A program made the translations under genes and the position numbers. Shown here in pieces: positions 27,116 to 37,530 of a stretch of 64,000 nucleotides of DNA (positions are counted from its first letter, which is position 1; each line of letters opens with the position of its first letter). The DNA is taken from the NCBI RefSeq assembly GCF_004209755.1, contig NZ_CP035913.1, positions 6,014,001 through 6,078,000 on the forward strand, read 5' to 3'. The stretch comes from Pseudoduganella lutea (lineage in GTDB: Bacteria > Pseudomonadota > Gammaproteobacteria > Burkholderiales > Burkholderiaceae_D). The notes beneath the pieces are model-generated. The model was not told the origin of the DNA and searched no databases. It saw only the letters and a list, made by a program, of their open reading frames with translations.

Positions 27116-27625
27116 ATGTCTAAATCAGAAAGTGTGCAAAAGCGCCTGCAGAAAGTCCGGCCTCCACGGGTGCAGATGACTTACGACGTTGAAATCGGCG
27201 ATTCCATCGACAGCAAGGAGCTGCCCTTCGTGATGGGCGTGGTCGGCGATTTCGGCGGTAACTCGGAAGTCGAGCAGAAGCGCCTCAAGGAGCGCGCCTT
27301 CGTCAATGTCGACCGCGACAATTTCGACGAAGTCCTCAAGGGCGTGGAACCGCGCGCAACCTACCAAGTGGAAAACACGCTGGCGGGCGACGACAGCACT
27401 TTCGCCGTGGACCTGAAGTTCACGTCGCTCGACGATTTCCGCCCCGAGGCGGTGGTCGAGCAGGTGGAGCCGCTGCGCAAGCTGCTGGAAGCGCGCACCA
27501 AGCTGGCCGACCTGCGCAACAAGCTGGCCGGCAACGACAAGCTGGAAGACCTGCTCAACGAAGTGTTGAACAGCACCGAGAAACTGGCCGAGCTGGGCCA
27601 GCAAGCCAACGCCCGGAAAGAATGA
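27116..27625 (+). CDS. tssB: TssB, small sheath subunit
   Basis: The 169-aa protein starts at MSKSESVQKRL, preceded by AAAGGA; an earlier in-frame methionine has no ribosome binding site. It contains the VipA/TssB core VQMTYDVEIGDSIDSKELPF, VGDFGG and AFVNVDRDNFDEVLKG (quoted in parts) and a C-terminal helix (LRNKLAGNDKLEDLLNEVL). With TssC it builds the contractile sheath. The stop overlaps the tssC start (ATGA), which keeps the two subunits in fixed ratio. Confidence 0.97.
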   Translation: MSKSESVQKRLQKVRPPRVQMTYDVEIGDSIDSKELPFVMGVVGDFGGNSEVEQKRLKERAFVNVDRDNFDEVLKGVEPRATYQVENTLAGDDSTFAVDLKFTSLDDFRPEAVVEQVEPLRKLLEARTKLADLRNKLAGNDKLEDLLNEVLNSTEKLAELGQQANARKE

Positions 27626-29109
27626 CCATGTCTGCACAACTGAACGCCGGCGGCGCGGCTGCCGCCACCGAAGAAACCGCGCTGCTCGACCAGATTGTCG
27701 AAGAAAGCCGCGTTGCCCGCTCCAGCACCGAACATGAACGCGCCAAGGACCTGATCTCCGAACTGGTCAGCCAGGTCATGGAAGGCACCGTGGTGGTGTC
27801 CGACAACCTGGCCGCCACCATCGACGCGCGCGTGGCGGAACTGGACAGCATGATCTCGAAACAGCTGTCGGCCGTGATGCACGCGCCGCAGTTCCAGAAG
27901 CTGGAATCCAGCTGGACCGGCCTGCACTACCTGGTCAAGAACAGCGCCACGGGTCAGAACATCAAGATCAAGATGCTCAACGCGACCAAGAAGGAACTGG
28001 TCAAGGATTTCCAGAGCGCGATCGAGTTCGACCAGAGCACGATGTTCAAGAAGGTCTATGAAGAAGAATTCGGCACCTTCGGCGGCGCGCCGTTCGGCGC
28101 CCTGATCGGCGACTACGAAATCACCCGCCAGCCGGAAGACATGTACTTCATCGAACAGATGTCGCACGTGGCCGCGGCCGCGCATGCGCCGTTCATCAGC
28201 GCCGCGTCGCCGGAGCTGTTCGGCCTGGACAGCTACAGCGAGCTGGGTCGCCCGCGCGACCTGTCCAAGCTGTTCGACACGATGGAGTACTACAAGTGGA
28301 AGGCCTTCCGCGAATCCGAGGATTCGCGCTACGTGGGCCTGACCCTGCCGCGCTTCCTGGGCCGCCTGCCGTACAACCCGGCCGATGGCGCCATCACCGA
28401 AGGCTTCAACTTCGTCGAGGACGTGGACGGCACCGACCACCAGAAATACCTGTGGTGCAACGCCGCCTATGCGTTCGCCAGCAAGCTGACGGCCGCGTTC
28501 GAGGACTACGGCTGGTGCGCCGCGATCCGTGGCGTGGAAGGCGGCGGCCTGGTCGAAGACCTGCCGACCCACACCTTCAAGACCGACGAAGGCGAAGTGG
28601 CGCTGAAGTGCCCGACCGAGATCGCCATTACCGACCGGCGCGAGAAGGAACTGTCGGACCTGGGCTTCATCTCCCTGGTCCACTGCAAGAACACCGACTA
28701 CGCCGCCTTCTTCGGCGCGCAGTCGGCGCAGAAGGCGCGCAAGTACGCATCCGACGCGGCCAACGCCAACGCGGTGCTGTCGTCGCAGCTGCAGTACATC
28801 TTCGCCGTCTCGCGCATCGCCCACTACATGAAGGCCATGATGCGCGACAAGATCGGCAGCTTCTCGGCCGCCTCCAACGTCGAGGACTTCCTCAACCGCT
28901 GGCTCACCCAATACGTGCTGCTGGACGACAACGCCAGCCAGGAACAGAAGGCCCAGTTCCCGCTGCGTGAAGCGTCGGTGCAGGTATCGGAAGTGCCGGG
29001 CCGCCCGGGCGTGTTCCGCGCCGTGTCGTTCCTGCGCCCGCACTTCCAGCTCGACGAGCTTTCCGTTTCACTCCGACTGGTCGCGGAGCTTCCAACGACC
29101 AAACCGTAA
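27622..29109 (+). CDS. tssC: TssC, large sheath subunit
   Basis: The 495-aa product is full length for TssC/VipB. Typical segments are VAELDSMISKQLSAVMHAP, FQKLESSWTGLHYLV, PFGALIGDYEI, LPRFLGRLPYNP (residues about 250) and IAHYMKAMMRDKIG, ending in the RPHFQLDELSVSLRLVAELP strand pair used for sheath handshake contacts. Two starts are possible, 27622 or 27628 (MSAQL); the first overlaps tssB. The next gene, hcp, follows after 27 bases with its own strong AAAGGA. Confidence 0.97.
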   Translation: MTMSAQLNAGGAAAATEETALLDQIVEESRVARSSTEHERAKDLISELVSQVMEGTVVVSDNLAATIDARVAELDSMISKQLSAVMHAPQFQKLESSWTGLHYLVKNSATGQNIKIKMLNATKKELVKDFQSAIEFDQSTMFKKVYEEEFGTFGGAPFGALIGDYEITRQPEDMYFIEQMSHVAAAAHAPFISAASPELFGLDSYSELGRPRDLSKLFDTMEYYKWKAFRESEDSRYVGLTLPRFLGRLPYNPADGAITEGFNFVEDVDGTDHQKYLWCNAAYAFASKLTAAFEDYGWCAAIRGVEGGGLVEDLPTHTFKTDEGEVALKCPTEIAITDRREKELSDLGFISLVHCKNTDYAAFFGAQSAQKARKYASDAANANAVLSSQLQYIFAVSRIAHYMKAMMRDKIGSFSAASNVEDFLNRWLTQYVLLDDNASQEQKAQFPLREASVQVSEVPGRPGVFRAVSFLRPHFQLDELSVSLRLVAELPTTKP

Positions 29110-29136
29110 TATCCAACATCCATCGAAAGGAAAATA

Positions 29137-29628
29137 ATGGCAATCGACGTCTACCTGCAAATCGACGGCATCAAAGGCGAATCCGCCGACTCCAGCCACA
29201 AGGACTGGATCGAGGTGAAATCCGTGAACTGGGAAGTGCTGCAGCCGAAATCGGCAACGGCATCGACCGGTGGCGGCCACACCGCCGAGCGTACCGAGCA
29301 CCGCGACATCGTGATCTCGAAGCTGGCCGACCTGGCAACCCCGCTGCTGCTGCAGAATTGCTCGTCGGGCAAAACCCTGCCGAAGGCAAAGTTCGAATTC
29401 CTGCGCGCCGATGGCCAGGGCGAACGCGTGAAGTACTTCGAGATCGAACTGGAAAACGTGCTGATCTCCAGCGTGGCGCCTTCGGTCGAACCAGGCGACA
29501 TCCTGACCGAAGACGTGAAGCTGAAGTACTCCAAGGTCAAGTGGAAGTACACGCAGCAGAAAGTCGGCGGCGGCTCGGGTGGTAACACCTCCGGCGGCTG
29601 GGACCTGTCGACCAACAAGGTCGCTTAA
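29137..29628 (+). CDS. hcp: Hcp (TssD), T6SS tube protein
   Basis: A 163-aa Hcp1-family protein that begins AIDVYLQIDGIKGESADSSH and carries WEVLQP, HRDIVISKLADLATPLLLQ and VKLKYSKVKWKYTQQK (quoted in parts). Hexameric rings stack into the inner tube and can hold small effectors. The C-terminus has a Gly-rich extension (GGGSGGNTSGGWD) typical of Hcp from these clusters. An AAAGGA ribosome site lies 7 bases before the ATG. It sits in the tssB-tssH operon. Confidence 0.97.
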   Translation: MAIDVYLQIDGIKGESADSSHKDWIEVKSVNWEVLQPKSATASTGGGHTAERTEHRDIVISKLADLATPLLLQNCSSGKTLPKAKFEFLRADGQGERVKYFEIELENVLISSVAPSVEPGDILTEDVKLKYSKVKWKYTQQKVGGGSGGNTSGGWDLSTNKVA

Positions 29629-29648
29629 GTTTTACCATCGAGGCGCCC

Positions 29649-30140
29649 ATGCAAGGCTACACGCCAGGCCTGTTCGACCGGCTGATGGACGCGCCCGCCC
29701 ATGGCGCCTCGCACGCAACGGTAACGCGGTTGTCGATCGAAGACCTCAAGGAAACGGTCGCCCGCGATCTCGAAGCGTTGCTCAACACCCGCATCGCACT
29801 GCCGGATGAACTGCTGCAGCAGTTCCCGGAGTGCGGCCGCTCGCTGGTGAGCTACGGCCTGCAGGATTTTGCCGGCCGTTCCCTGTCCAGCTTCGACGAC
29901 CGCGCCTACATCTGCGCCTGTCTCGAAGAGGCCATCGCCCGCCATGAACCGCGCCTGCGCAACGTGCGGGCCACGCTGGACCTGCGCGAGGATGCAGTCA
30001 ATTGCCTCAATTTCGCCATCACCGCGCTCCTGATCGTCAACACGGCGCAGGAACCGGTCAATTTCGACGCCATCCTGCAACCTTCAAGCCAGCAATACAC
30101 GATCAGCAAGGCACGCCGGCCAGGATCGGCAGGAGCATGA
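29649..30140 (+). CDS. tssE: TssE, gp25-like baseplate protein
   Basis: The 163-aa product has the gp25/TssE layout: GLFDRLMDAP near the N-terminus, then SIEDLKETVARDLEALLNTR, GRSLVSYGLQDFAG, and the lysozyme-like-fold core IARHEPRLRNVRATLD followed by FAITALLIVN (quoted in parts). TssE initiates sheath polymerisation within the wedge complex. The start is 20 bases after hcp. The stop is followed one base later by the TTG start of tssF. Confidence 0.95.
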   Translation: MQGYTPGLFDRLMDAPAHGASHATVTRLSIEDLKETVARDLEALLNTRIALPDELLQQFPECGRSLVSYGLQDFAGRSLSSFDDRAYICACLEEAIARHEPRLRNVRATLDLREDAVNCLNFAITALLIVNTAQEPVNFDAILQPSSQQYTISKARRPGSAGA

Positions 30141-30141
30141 G

Positions 30142-31985
30142 TTGGAACAGTTATTACCGTACTACGAGCGCGAACTGGGGTTCCTGCGCCGCTATTCCCG
30201 TGAATTCTCCGAGCGCTACCCGAAGATCGCCGGCCGCCTGCTGATCGGCGGCGAGGTCTGCGAGGATCCCCATATCGAGCGCATGATCCAGGCGTTCGCG
30301 CTGATGAACTCGCGCATCGCCAAGCGGCTCGACGACGATTATCCGCAGTTCACCGAGGCCTTGCTCGAGGTGCTGTACCCGCATTACCTGCGGCCGTTTC
30401 CATCGTGCTCAATCGTGCACATGGATTACGCCAGCCAGGCCGCGCAGCTGACCGCCGCGGCGGAGATACCGCGCGGCACCCGCCTGGCCACCCGCAAGGT
30501 CAAGGGCTCGGCCTGCACGTTCCGCACGGCCTACCCGGTGACGATCGCGCCGATCGCGCTGAGCGGGGCCGTCTTCGCGCCCATCATCGACGCGCCGGAC
30601 ACGGTGCGCCTGCCCCAGGGCGTCACGTCCAGCATCAGCATCACGCTCTCGGCCACGGCCGCGCAAGTGGCGCTGGGCCAGCTCAAATGCGGCAAGCTGC
30701 GCGTGTTCATCGATGGCGAGCCGTCGTTCTGCGCCGCGCTGCGCGACGCCCTGTTCATGCGCACGCTGGCGGCGTACGTAGAGGAGGGCGGCAGCGGGCG
30801 CTGGATCCAGCTCGGCGCCATCCCGCTGGCCCCGGCCGGTTTCGACGAGGACGATGCGCTGATCGATTTCTCGGCGCGCTCGCATGTCGCCTACCGCCTG
30901 CTGACCGAGTTCTTCTGCTTCCCCGAGAAATTCAACTTCGTCGACATCGACCTGGCAGCGCTGACGGCGCTGATCCCGTCGGGTACCCGCGAACTGACGC
31001 TGCACCTGGCCCTGTCGGGCCTGCGCTCGGATTCGGATATCGCGCGCATGCTCGGCGGCCTGTCGACGAACAACCTGCTGCTGGGCTGCACGCCCGTGGT
31101 CAACCTGTTCGAGAAACGCGGCGAACCGATCCGGCTGACCCACGCCAAGGCCAGCTACCCGGTGCTGGCCGACGCCCGCCGCGCCTTTGCCTACGAGGTC
31201 TACGCGATCGATTCGGTCAAGCTGGTGCGCCAGACCCCGCAGGGGAATCGGTGGTGGAATTCCGGCCTTTCTATTCGCTGCGGCATGGCCAGACGCCGGA
31301 GAAGAATGGCCATTACTACGTGGCACGGCGCGACGATGTCGTCGCCGACCGGAGCCCCGGCTACGAGACCGAAATCTCCATCGTCGACATCGACTTCGAT
31401 CCGGCCGCGATCGAGACCGACACGCTGAGCCTGGAGCTGACCTGCACCAACCGCGACCTGCCGGCCTCGCTCACCTACGGCCTGCCTGGCGGCGACCTGT
31501 TCATGGAGGGCGGCTCGCGCGTGTCTGCCATCAGCTTCCTGCGCAAGCCCACGCGCTCGCAGCATTTCGGCCGCGGCGCGGGGGCCCACTGGCGCCTGAT
31601 TTCGCACCTGTCGCTGAACCACCTGTCGCTCACCGATGGCGGCGTGGAAGCGTTCCGCGAAATGCTGGCCATGTATGATCTGCCGCGTTCGCCCGCATCG
31701 CAGCGCCAGATCGGCGGCATCGCCAACGTGGCGCACAAGCCGGCCAACGCCTGGTTGCCCGGCAATCCGTTCGCCTGCCTGGTGCGCGGCATGGAGGTGC
31801 GCCTCACGGTCGACGAGGAAGCCTTCGTCGGCAGCGGCATCCACGCGTTCGCCCACGTGATCGAGTGTTTCCTGGGGCTGTACGTGCATGCGAACAGCTT
31901 TACCCAACTCGTGATCGTGTCATCCAAAACCGGAGAAGAATTATTGAAATGCAGCCCGCGCAGCGGCGATTTGAGCCTGCTGTAA
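30142..31985 (+). CDS. tssF: TssF, baseplate protein (frame broken by one base)
   Basis: Translation from TTG at 30142 gives the canonical TssF start, EQLLPYYERELGFLRRYS, and runs normally to VRQTPQG. There the frame is lost at a G4 run (31242-31245). With a fifth G the text continues ESVVEFRPFYSLRHGQ in the next frame and on to NSFTQLVIVSSKTGEELLKCSPRSG, a perfect TssF end. The repaired length is about 614 aa, the usual size. As written, the gene would stop at 31428 after about 45 wrong residues. Whether this is a real mutation or a homopolymer sequencing error cannot be told from the sequence. TssF forms the wedge with TssE and TssG. The 3' end overlaps tssG. Confidence 0.88.
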
Positions 31986-33034
31986 TCGAGCGCCTGTTCG
32001 CCCAGCCGTACCGTTTCGAGTACTTCCAGGCCGTGCGCATGCTGGAGCTCTGGCTCAAGCGTCATGGCAAGGTGCGCGACGGGGCGGTGGCCAACTTCCT
32101 GCGCTTCACCAATTCCACCTCGCTGGCTTTCCCGGCCAGCCAGCTGGAAGGCATCGAAGTCGAGCCGCGCGATGTCGGGCTGGACCGGCATGCGCTTGCC
32201 GAGGCGCTGAAAAGCGCCACGCTGCGCTACGTGCGCATCACGCCCGCTTTCATGGGCCTGCTGGGCAATATGGGCGCGCTGCCGGCGCACTACACCGAGC
32301 GCATCGCCGCGCACGCGATCACCACGCGCGACGATGGCCCGCGCGCATTCCTCGATACCTTCTCGAACCGCTCGCTGGCGCTGTTCTATGAAGCCTGGCG
32401 CAAGTACCGGCTGGAACTGAAGTACCAGCTCGACGGCAAGGATGGCTTCCTGCCGCTGCTGCTCTCGCTCGCCGGGCTCGGCCAGCCTTCGCTGCGCAGC
32501 CGCTTCGCCGATGGCACGCATGGCGGCCTGCTGGACGAATCGGTGGCGTACTTCGCCACGGCGATGCGCCACCGGCCGGCATCGAGCGCGCAGATCGCCC
32601 GCGTGCTGTCCGAGTATTTCGCCGTGCCGGTAAAGACCGAGCAGTTCATCGGCCGCTGGTACGACATGCCCGAGGCGCAGCAATGCCGGCTGGGCATGGC
32701 CAACGCCATGCTGGGTGGGGGCGCCATGGCCGGCGCGCGCATCTGGCAGCGCGACCTGCGCCTGCGCATCGTGATCGGCCCGCTCAAGCGCGCGCGCTTC
32801 GACGCATTCCTGCCGGGAGGCGAGGCGGCCCGTGCGCTCGCGAGCATGCTGTCGATGATGACCGGCGTGAGCCTCGAATACGAGGTGCAGCTGGTGCTGT
32901 GCGCCCGTGAAGTGCAGGGTGCGTCGCTGGCCGATGACCGCAGCGGCGGCCGGCTGGGATGGGACACGTTCCTCGTGACCGGCGACACCCCGCGCAACCG
33001 CGACGACGTGCGCTACGACGTGCACGCGCTTTGA
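31949..33034 (+). CDS. tssG: TssG, baseplate protein
   Basis: The 361-aa product starts at MQPAQRRFEPAVIERLF, inside the last 37 bases of tssF. It has the TssG hallmarks LFAQPYRFEYFQAVRMLE, VANFLRFTNSTSLAFPASQ, TPAFMGLLGNMGALPAHYTE and FLDTFSNRSLALFYEAWRKYR (each quoted alone). The C-terminal RDLRLRIVIGPLKRARFDAFLPGG is also typical. It pairs with two TssF in each baseplate wedge. The reading frame is intact, which confirms that the tssF break is local. Confidence 0.96.
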   Translation: MQPAQRRFEPAVIERLFAQPYRFEYFQAVRMLELWLKRHGKVRDGAVANFLRFTNSTSLAFPASQLEGIEVEPRDVGLDRHALAEALKSATLRYVRITPAFMGLLGNMGALPAHYTERIAAHAITTRDDGPRAFLDTFSNRSLALFYEAWRKYRLELKYQLDGKDGFLPLLLSLAGLGQPSLRSRFADGTHGGLLDESVAYFATAMRHRPASSAQIARVLSEYFAVPVKTEQFIGRWYDMPEAQQCRLGMANAMLGGGAMAGARIWQRDLRLRIVIGPLKRARFDAFLPGGEAARALASMLSMMTGVSLEYEVQLVLCAREVQGASLADDRSGGRLGWDTFLVTGDTPRNRDDVRYDVHAL

Positions 33035-33101
33035 GGCGCGTGCCTGAACAAGCAAGTAGTGAATTTTTCATCCAACACCTGACCAACAAGGGACCACCTG
33101 C

Positions 33102-35756
33102 ATGAGCCTGAATCTCAAGACGCTGATCGGCAAGTTGAACGACACCTGCCGCACGGCCGCCACCCGCGCCGCCGGCCTGTGCGTGTCGATGGGCCAGTTC
33201 GAAGTCGACCTGGAACACCTGTTCCTGGCGCTGCTGGAGCAGCCGAAGAGCGACTTTGCCGTGATCGCCCGCCAGAGCGGCATCGGTACAGGCATGCTGG
33301 AAGCGGACCTGCAGGCCGAGCTGGCCCGTCTGAAGACCGGCAACTCGCGCACGCCCGTGTTCTCGGCACGGCTGCCCAAGCTGTTCGAGCACGCCTGGCT
33401 GATCGCCTCGCTCGACATCCCGGACGGTCGCCCGGCCGAGATCCGCAGCGGCCACCTGCTGCAGGCGCTGCTGACCGATGCCGAACTGTCGCAGCTGGCC
33501 TACCGCGGCTCGAAACTGTTCGACAAGTTCGACGTCGACCAGATCAAGCACAACCTCGACAAGATCGCCGCCGGCTCGCAGGAAGCCGTTGCGCCGCCCA
33601 CCCGCTCCGCGGCGCAGCCGCAGGGCAGCGACCCGGTGGGCGAGCTGGCGGGCGCCGCGCAGACGAAGACGCCGGCACTCGACCAGTTCACCACGAACCT
33701 CACCCAGCGCGCGCGTGACGGTAAGGTCGACCCGGTGATCGGCCGCGACACGGAAATCCGCCAGGCCATCGATATCCTGATGCGCCGCCGCCAGAACAAC
33801 CCGATCCTCACCGGCGAGGCAGGCGTGGGCAAGACCGCCGTTGTCGAAGGGCTGGCGCTGCGCATCGCCGAAGGCGACGTGCCGGACGTGCTCAAGGGCG
33901 TGGAAATCCACACGCTGGACATGGGCCTGCTGCAGGCCGGCGCTTCCGTGAAGGGCGAGTTCGAGAACCGCCTGAAGAACGTAATCGACGAAGTGAAGAA
34001 AAGCCCGCACGCGATCATCCTGTTCATCGACGAGGCGCACACGATGATCGGCGCCGGCGGCCAGGCGGGCCAGAACGATGCGGCCAACCTGCTGAAACCG
34101 GCGCTGGCGCGCGGCGAATTGCGCACCATCGCGGCCACCACGTGGAGCGAGTACAAGAAGTATTTCGAGAAAGACGCGGCGCTGGCGCGGCGGTTCCAGG
34201 TCATCAAGGTGGAAGAGCCCAGCGAGGAACTGGCCTGCGCCATGCTGCGCGGCATGGCGCCGCTGATGGAAAAGCACTTCGGCGTGCGCGTCTACGACGA
34301 GGCGATCACGGAAGCGGTCCGGCTGTCGCACCGCTACATCAGCGGCCGCCAGCTGCCGGACAAGGCCATCAGCGTGCTCGATACGGCCTGCGCCAAGGTG
34401 GCGCTGGGCCAGAACGCCACGCCGGCCCTGATTGAAAACCTCGCGCGCAAGCTGGAGCGCATCGATGCCGAGGCGCAAGCGCTGCGGCGCGAGCAGAGTT
34501 CCGGCAGCGGGCATGGCGCGCGGCTCGAGGAACTGGCGGCGGCGCGGGCCGCGGCCGCCGACGAGCATGCGAGCCTGACGGCGCGCTGGGAACAGGAAAA
34601 AGCGCTGACGGAACGGATCATGCAGGAACGCCGCGGCCTGGAAGAAGCGGGCGAGGGCTATGCCAGCGCCGGCAATGACGTGCAGGCGCTGGTGGCCGAA
34701 CTGCGCGCGCTGCAAGGCGAAACGCCGATGGTGCCGGTGCAGGTCGATGGCCACGTGGTGGCGGAAATCGTCGCCGGCTGGACCGGCATCCCGCTCGGCA
34801 AGATGGTGAAGGACGAGATCAACACGGTGCTCAAGCTGCGCGACCTGCTGGAAGAGCGCGTGCTGGGCCAGTCGCATGCGATCGAAGCCGTGGCGCAGCG
34901 CGTGCGCACGGCGCGCGCCAACCTGGACGACCCGAACAAGCCGAAGGGCGTGTTCCTGTTCGTCGGCCCTTCCGGCATCGGCAAGACCGAGACGGCGCTG
35001 GCGCTGGCCGACGTGCTGTACGGCGGCGAGCGCAAGCTCATCACCATCAACATGAGCGAATACCAGGAAGCGCACAGCGTCTCGGGCCTGAAAGGCTCGC
35101 CACCGGGCTACGTGGGCTACGGCGAAGGCGGCGTGCTGACCGAGGCCGTGCGGCGTAATCCGTACAGCGTGGTGCTGCTCGACGAAGTGGAAAAGGCCCA
35201 CCCGGACGTGCTGGAGCTGTTCTTCCAGGTCTTCGACAAGGGCGTGATGGACGATGCCGAAGGCCGCGAGATCGACTTCAAGAACACCATCATCATCCTC
35301 ACGTCGAACGTGGCCTCGAGCACGATGATGCAGGCTTGCCTGAACAAGAGCGAGGAAGAGCTGCCGGCGCCGGGTGCGCTGGAAGAACTGATCCGCCCGC
35401 ACCTGATGAAGCAGTTCAAGCCGGCCTTCCTCGGCCGCCTGAAGGTGGTGCCGTACTATCCGCTGGCCGACGATGTGCTGGTCGAGATCATCGAGCTGAA
35501 GCTGGACCGGATCGCCCGTCGCATCGCCGTCAACCACAAGGCCGAGTTCTCGTACGACGAGGCGCTGGTGGAAGCCGTACTGGCGCGCTGCACCGAAGTC
35601 GATTCGGGCGCACGCAACGTGGACAACATCCTCAATGGCACGCTGCTGCCGGAAGTGGCGGAGTCGGTACTGGCGAAGATGGCCGAAGGGGCCTCGATCA
35701 GCAAGATCAGCGTGAGCGCCAGCGAAGAGGGGCAGTTCAGCTACACGATCGAGTGA
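33102..35756 (+). CDS. tssH: TssH (ClpV), AAA+ sheath-recycling ATPase
   Basis: The 884-aa protein has a Clp N-domain (residues 1-160), NBD1 with Walker A GEAGVGKT (about 240) and Walker B ILFIDEAHTMIGAG, a coiled-coil middle domain (430-540), and NBD2 with GPSGIGKT (about 622) and VVLLDEVEKAHPDV. All ATPase motifs are intact. ClpV extracts and unfolds contracted TssC so that the sheath can be rebuilt. It is the last gene of the plus-strand T6SS operon and converges with a minus-strand gene 21 bases further on. No clear terminator is visible in the gap. Confidence 0.97.
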   Translation: MSLNLKTLIGKLNDTCRTAATRAAGLCVSMGQFEVDLEHLFLALLEQPKSDFAVIARQSGIGTGMLEADLQAELARLKTGNSRTPVFSARLPKLFEHAWLIASLDIPDGRPAEIRSGHLLQALLTDAELSQLAYRGSKLFDKFDVDQIKHNLDKIAAGSQEAVAPPTRSAAQPQGSDPVGELAGAAQTKTPALDQFTTNLTQRARDGKVDPVIGRDTEIRQAIDILMRRRQNNPILTGEAGVGKTAVVEGLALRIAEGDVPDVLKGVEIHTLDMGLLQAGASVKGEFENRLKNVIDEVKKSPHAIILFIDEAHTMIGAGGQAGQNDAANLLKPALARGELRTIAATTWSEYKKYFEKDAALARRFQVIKVEEPSEELACAMLRGMAPLMEKHFGVRVYDEAITEAVRLSHRYISGRQLPDKAISVLDTACAKVALGQNATPALIENLARKLERIDAEAQALRREQSSGSGHGARLEELAAARAAAADEHASLTARWEQEKALTERIMQERRGLEEAGEGYASAGNDVQALVAELRALQGETPMVPVQVDGHVVAEIVAGWTGIPLGKMVKDEINTVLKLRDLLEERVLGQSHAIEAVAQRVRTARANLDDPNKPKGVFLFVGPSGIGKTETALALADVLYGGERKLITINMSEYQEAHSVSGLKGSPPGYVGYGEGGVLTEAVRRNPYSVVLLDEVEKAHPDVLELFFQVFDKGVMDDAEGREIDFKNTIIILTSNVASSTMMQACLNKSEEELPAPGALEELIRPHLMKQFKPAFLGRLKVVPYYPLADDVLVEIIELKLDRIARRIAVNHKAEFSYDEALVEAVLARCTEVDSGARNVDNILNGTLLPEVAESVLAKMAEGASISKISVSASEEGQFSYTIE

Positions 35757-35777
35757 CGATATCGACCCGGGGCGTCG

Positions 35778-36673
35778 CTAAGGCAGCGCCCTGGCCAGCG
35801 CGGCCCTGGCAGAGCGGATATCCTTCGCCGCGCTGGCGTTGACGATATCGGCCAGTGCATTGCCGGACGCGATCTGCCCGTCGGGCGTTACCGGCACGAT
35901 GGCGACGTGGCGCTTGCCGCTCGCCAATTCGAACATGGCGAGGTAGTACACGGCACCGCGCTTTTCAAGGCGCGTGGTCGCCAGTACTGCCTTGCATTGC
36001 TGCAGTCCCGATGCGACCGGCGCCGCGCCGGCCCGCGACAGCAAGCGGCATTGCCTTGCCTTCCTGTCTTCCAGGACCGCGAACCATGACTGCGGGGTTG
36101 CGATGAAGTGATCGTCCTGGAGCTGCGCCGGCGCAAAGCGCCTTGCTTCCCACTTGGCCTGGCCAAGGGCAACGACGTCCGCCTCCGGTCGGCGCAGGCC
36201 GCCCTTCAGTCCCGACGTCAGGTCGGTATCGGCAACATGACCCTTCGCGGGTCCGCATGAACATACTCGACGTAGCGGTAAAAATCCTCCCGCGTATCGC
36301 GCACGAGGTAGACCACGGCGACGTAATCACGGTCGCCCAGCCTGACTGCCGTCATCGATTCGATGTCCATGCATTGCGGCCAGTCGCTACCTTCGCCCGG
36401 GCCTGCCAGCTCCACTAGCTGCGGCTTGCCGTTCGCAGCCCTTCCCAGCAGGCCGCACGATGGCGCGTACGCCGACTTTTCGTAATACTGCAGCGGGACC
36501 AGGTCGGCGTTCGGCGAGCGGGGCAGGGGTGAACCGACCACGGTCCAGCCTCGTTCCCGGATGTAACTGGCAGCATTGAGCGGTTCGCCCGCTTGCGACC
36601 ATCCGGCTGTGGACGCGAGCAATGCCAGTGCTGCACCGAGCCGGGCTAGCCATTTGTTCGATCGAATGGTCAT
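35778..36673 (-). pseudogene. Exported hypothetical protein, frameshifted
   Basis: From 36673 the frame starts with a signal peptide (LGAALALLASTAGWSQA), then SYIRERGWTVVGSPLPR, LVPLQYYEKSAYAPSCGLL, WPQCMDIESMTAVRLGDRDY and VVYLVRDTREDFYRYVEYVH (each a separate segment). Near 36241-36245 the plausible reading moves to another frame: VADTDLTSGLKGGL, WEARRFAPAQLQDDHF, TPQSWFAVLEDRKARQC, ending ARAALARALP at 35778. One missing A (CGAAG to CGAAAG) would join them into about 298 aa. It is at the far end of the minus-strand T6SS operon, after the effector-immunity genes. It could be an additional immunity protein or unrelated; I cannot name the family. Confidence 0.55.
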
Positions 36674-36759
36674 TGCAGTGTTAACTTCTTTCGCTAGCGT
36701 GCGTCTAATGGTTGTCGTAATTCGCTTTGCTATCCCTGCAGGGATACCTAGTCGCGATT

Positions 36760-37362
36760 TTAATGTGGGCCAAGGGGTTCCTTGAACGTATATACCTTGT
36801 TCCCAATTTCGAACGAATAGCGAACGTTATCCCTTTTATCGATTCGGGTTCGCAGGGAAACCTTGTTTCCCGCCATGGTGAACGTTGCCGGGGTTGACGC
36901 CTTCTCGAAGGTGCCCTGAACGACTGCCGCGGAAAAGGGCGATCCGTCAGCAGGATTATCCGCAATTTTTACTACGGTTTGCATCAAGGGAGACCACTTT
37001 TTCTTGTCGCTCAAGGGGCTGGCAACGTAGACATGGCTATGCCCTGCAACTTTCTTCAGGTGATCGGTGAAATCCTCGTCGGATGCATATTTCGAAAACT
37101 CGGTCTTCATATCGATTGGCTTGATATTGGTTACCTCAAAGCAACACAAAACGCTAAGCCGATTACTCACTCCAACCAATCCGCTGAAAACGGTCGGGGC
37201 GTCCAGTTTCTGATTGGTAAAGATATACGTCGGTCGCGCGGTGACGTTCATTCCATCAGCCATGACCGGATACTGTTCCAGCAGGCCCACTACTGGAGCC
37301 CCGAGCGCGAAACAGCACTTAGCCAACATGCAGAGCGTCGACGCATAGATCAATTTTTTCAT
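36760..37362 (-). CDS. Periplasmic hypothetical protein, 200 aa
   Basis: A signal peptide (LIYASTLCMLAKCCFALG, cleavage about residue 20) is followed by a beta-rich domain with YIFTNQKLDAPTVFSG, LSVLCCFEVTNIKP, SHVYVASPLSDKKKW and a C-terminal VRYSFEIGNKVYTFKEPLG (separate segments). The two adjacent Cys in LCCFE are notable. The gene is AT-richer than the tss genes and follows the muramidase effector and its first small partner on the same strand. A second immunity or accessory function is possible but not shown. No family recognised. Confidence 0.62.
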   Translation of the reverse strand: MKKLIYASTLCMLAKCCFALGAPVVGLLEQYPVMADGMNVTARPTYIFTNQKLDAPTVFSGLVGVSNRLSVLCCFEVTNIKPIDMKTEFSKYASDEDFTDHLKKVAGHSHVYVASPLSDKKKWSPLMQTVVKIADNPADGSPFSAAVVQGTFEKASTPATFTMAGNKVSLRTRIDKRDNVRYSFEIGNKVYTFKEPLGPH

Positions 37363-37530
37363 GTTTTAGCACAGGCGGTCATAAGCTGCGATAGCGGACG
37401 GTTTCGTCTCAAACAATCGGGCAAGGCGGAGCGGGCGGGCGCTGGCTTACCCGCGCTCGCGACAGGGACCGCAGATTGCTGCGTACCGGAAATTGTGGCG
37501 CCATGACGGATTTATTAATGTCGAGATTTA

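Noticed and set aside
32784..35537. Open frame of 917 codons on the minus strand
   Set aside because: It is the complement of tssH and tssG. Its product is His/Arg-rich low-complexity sequence without a family, while the plus strand encodes intact ClpV.
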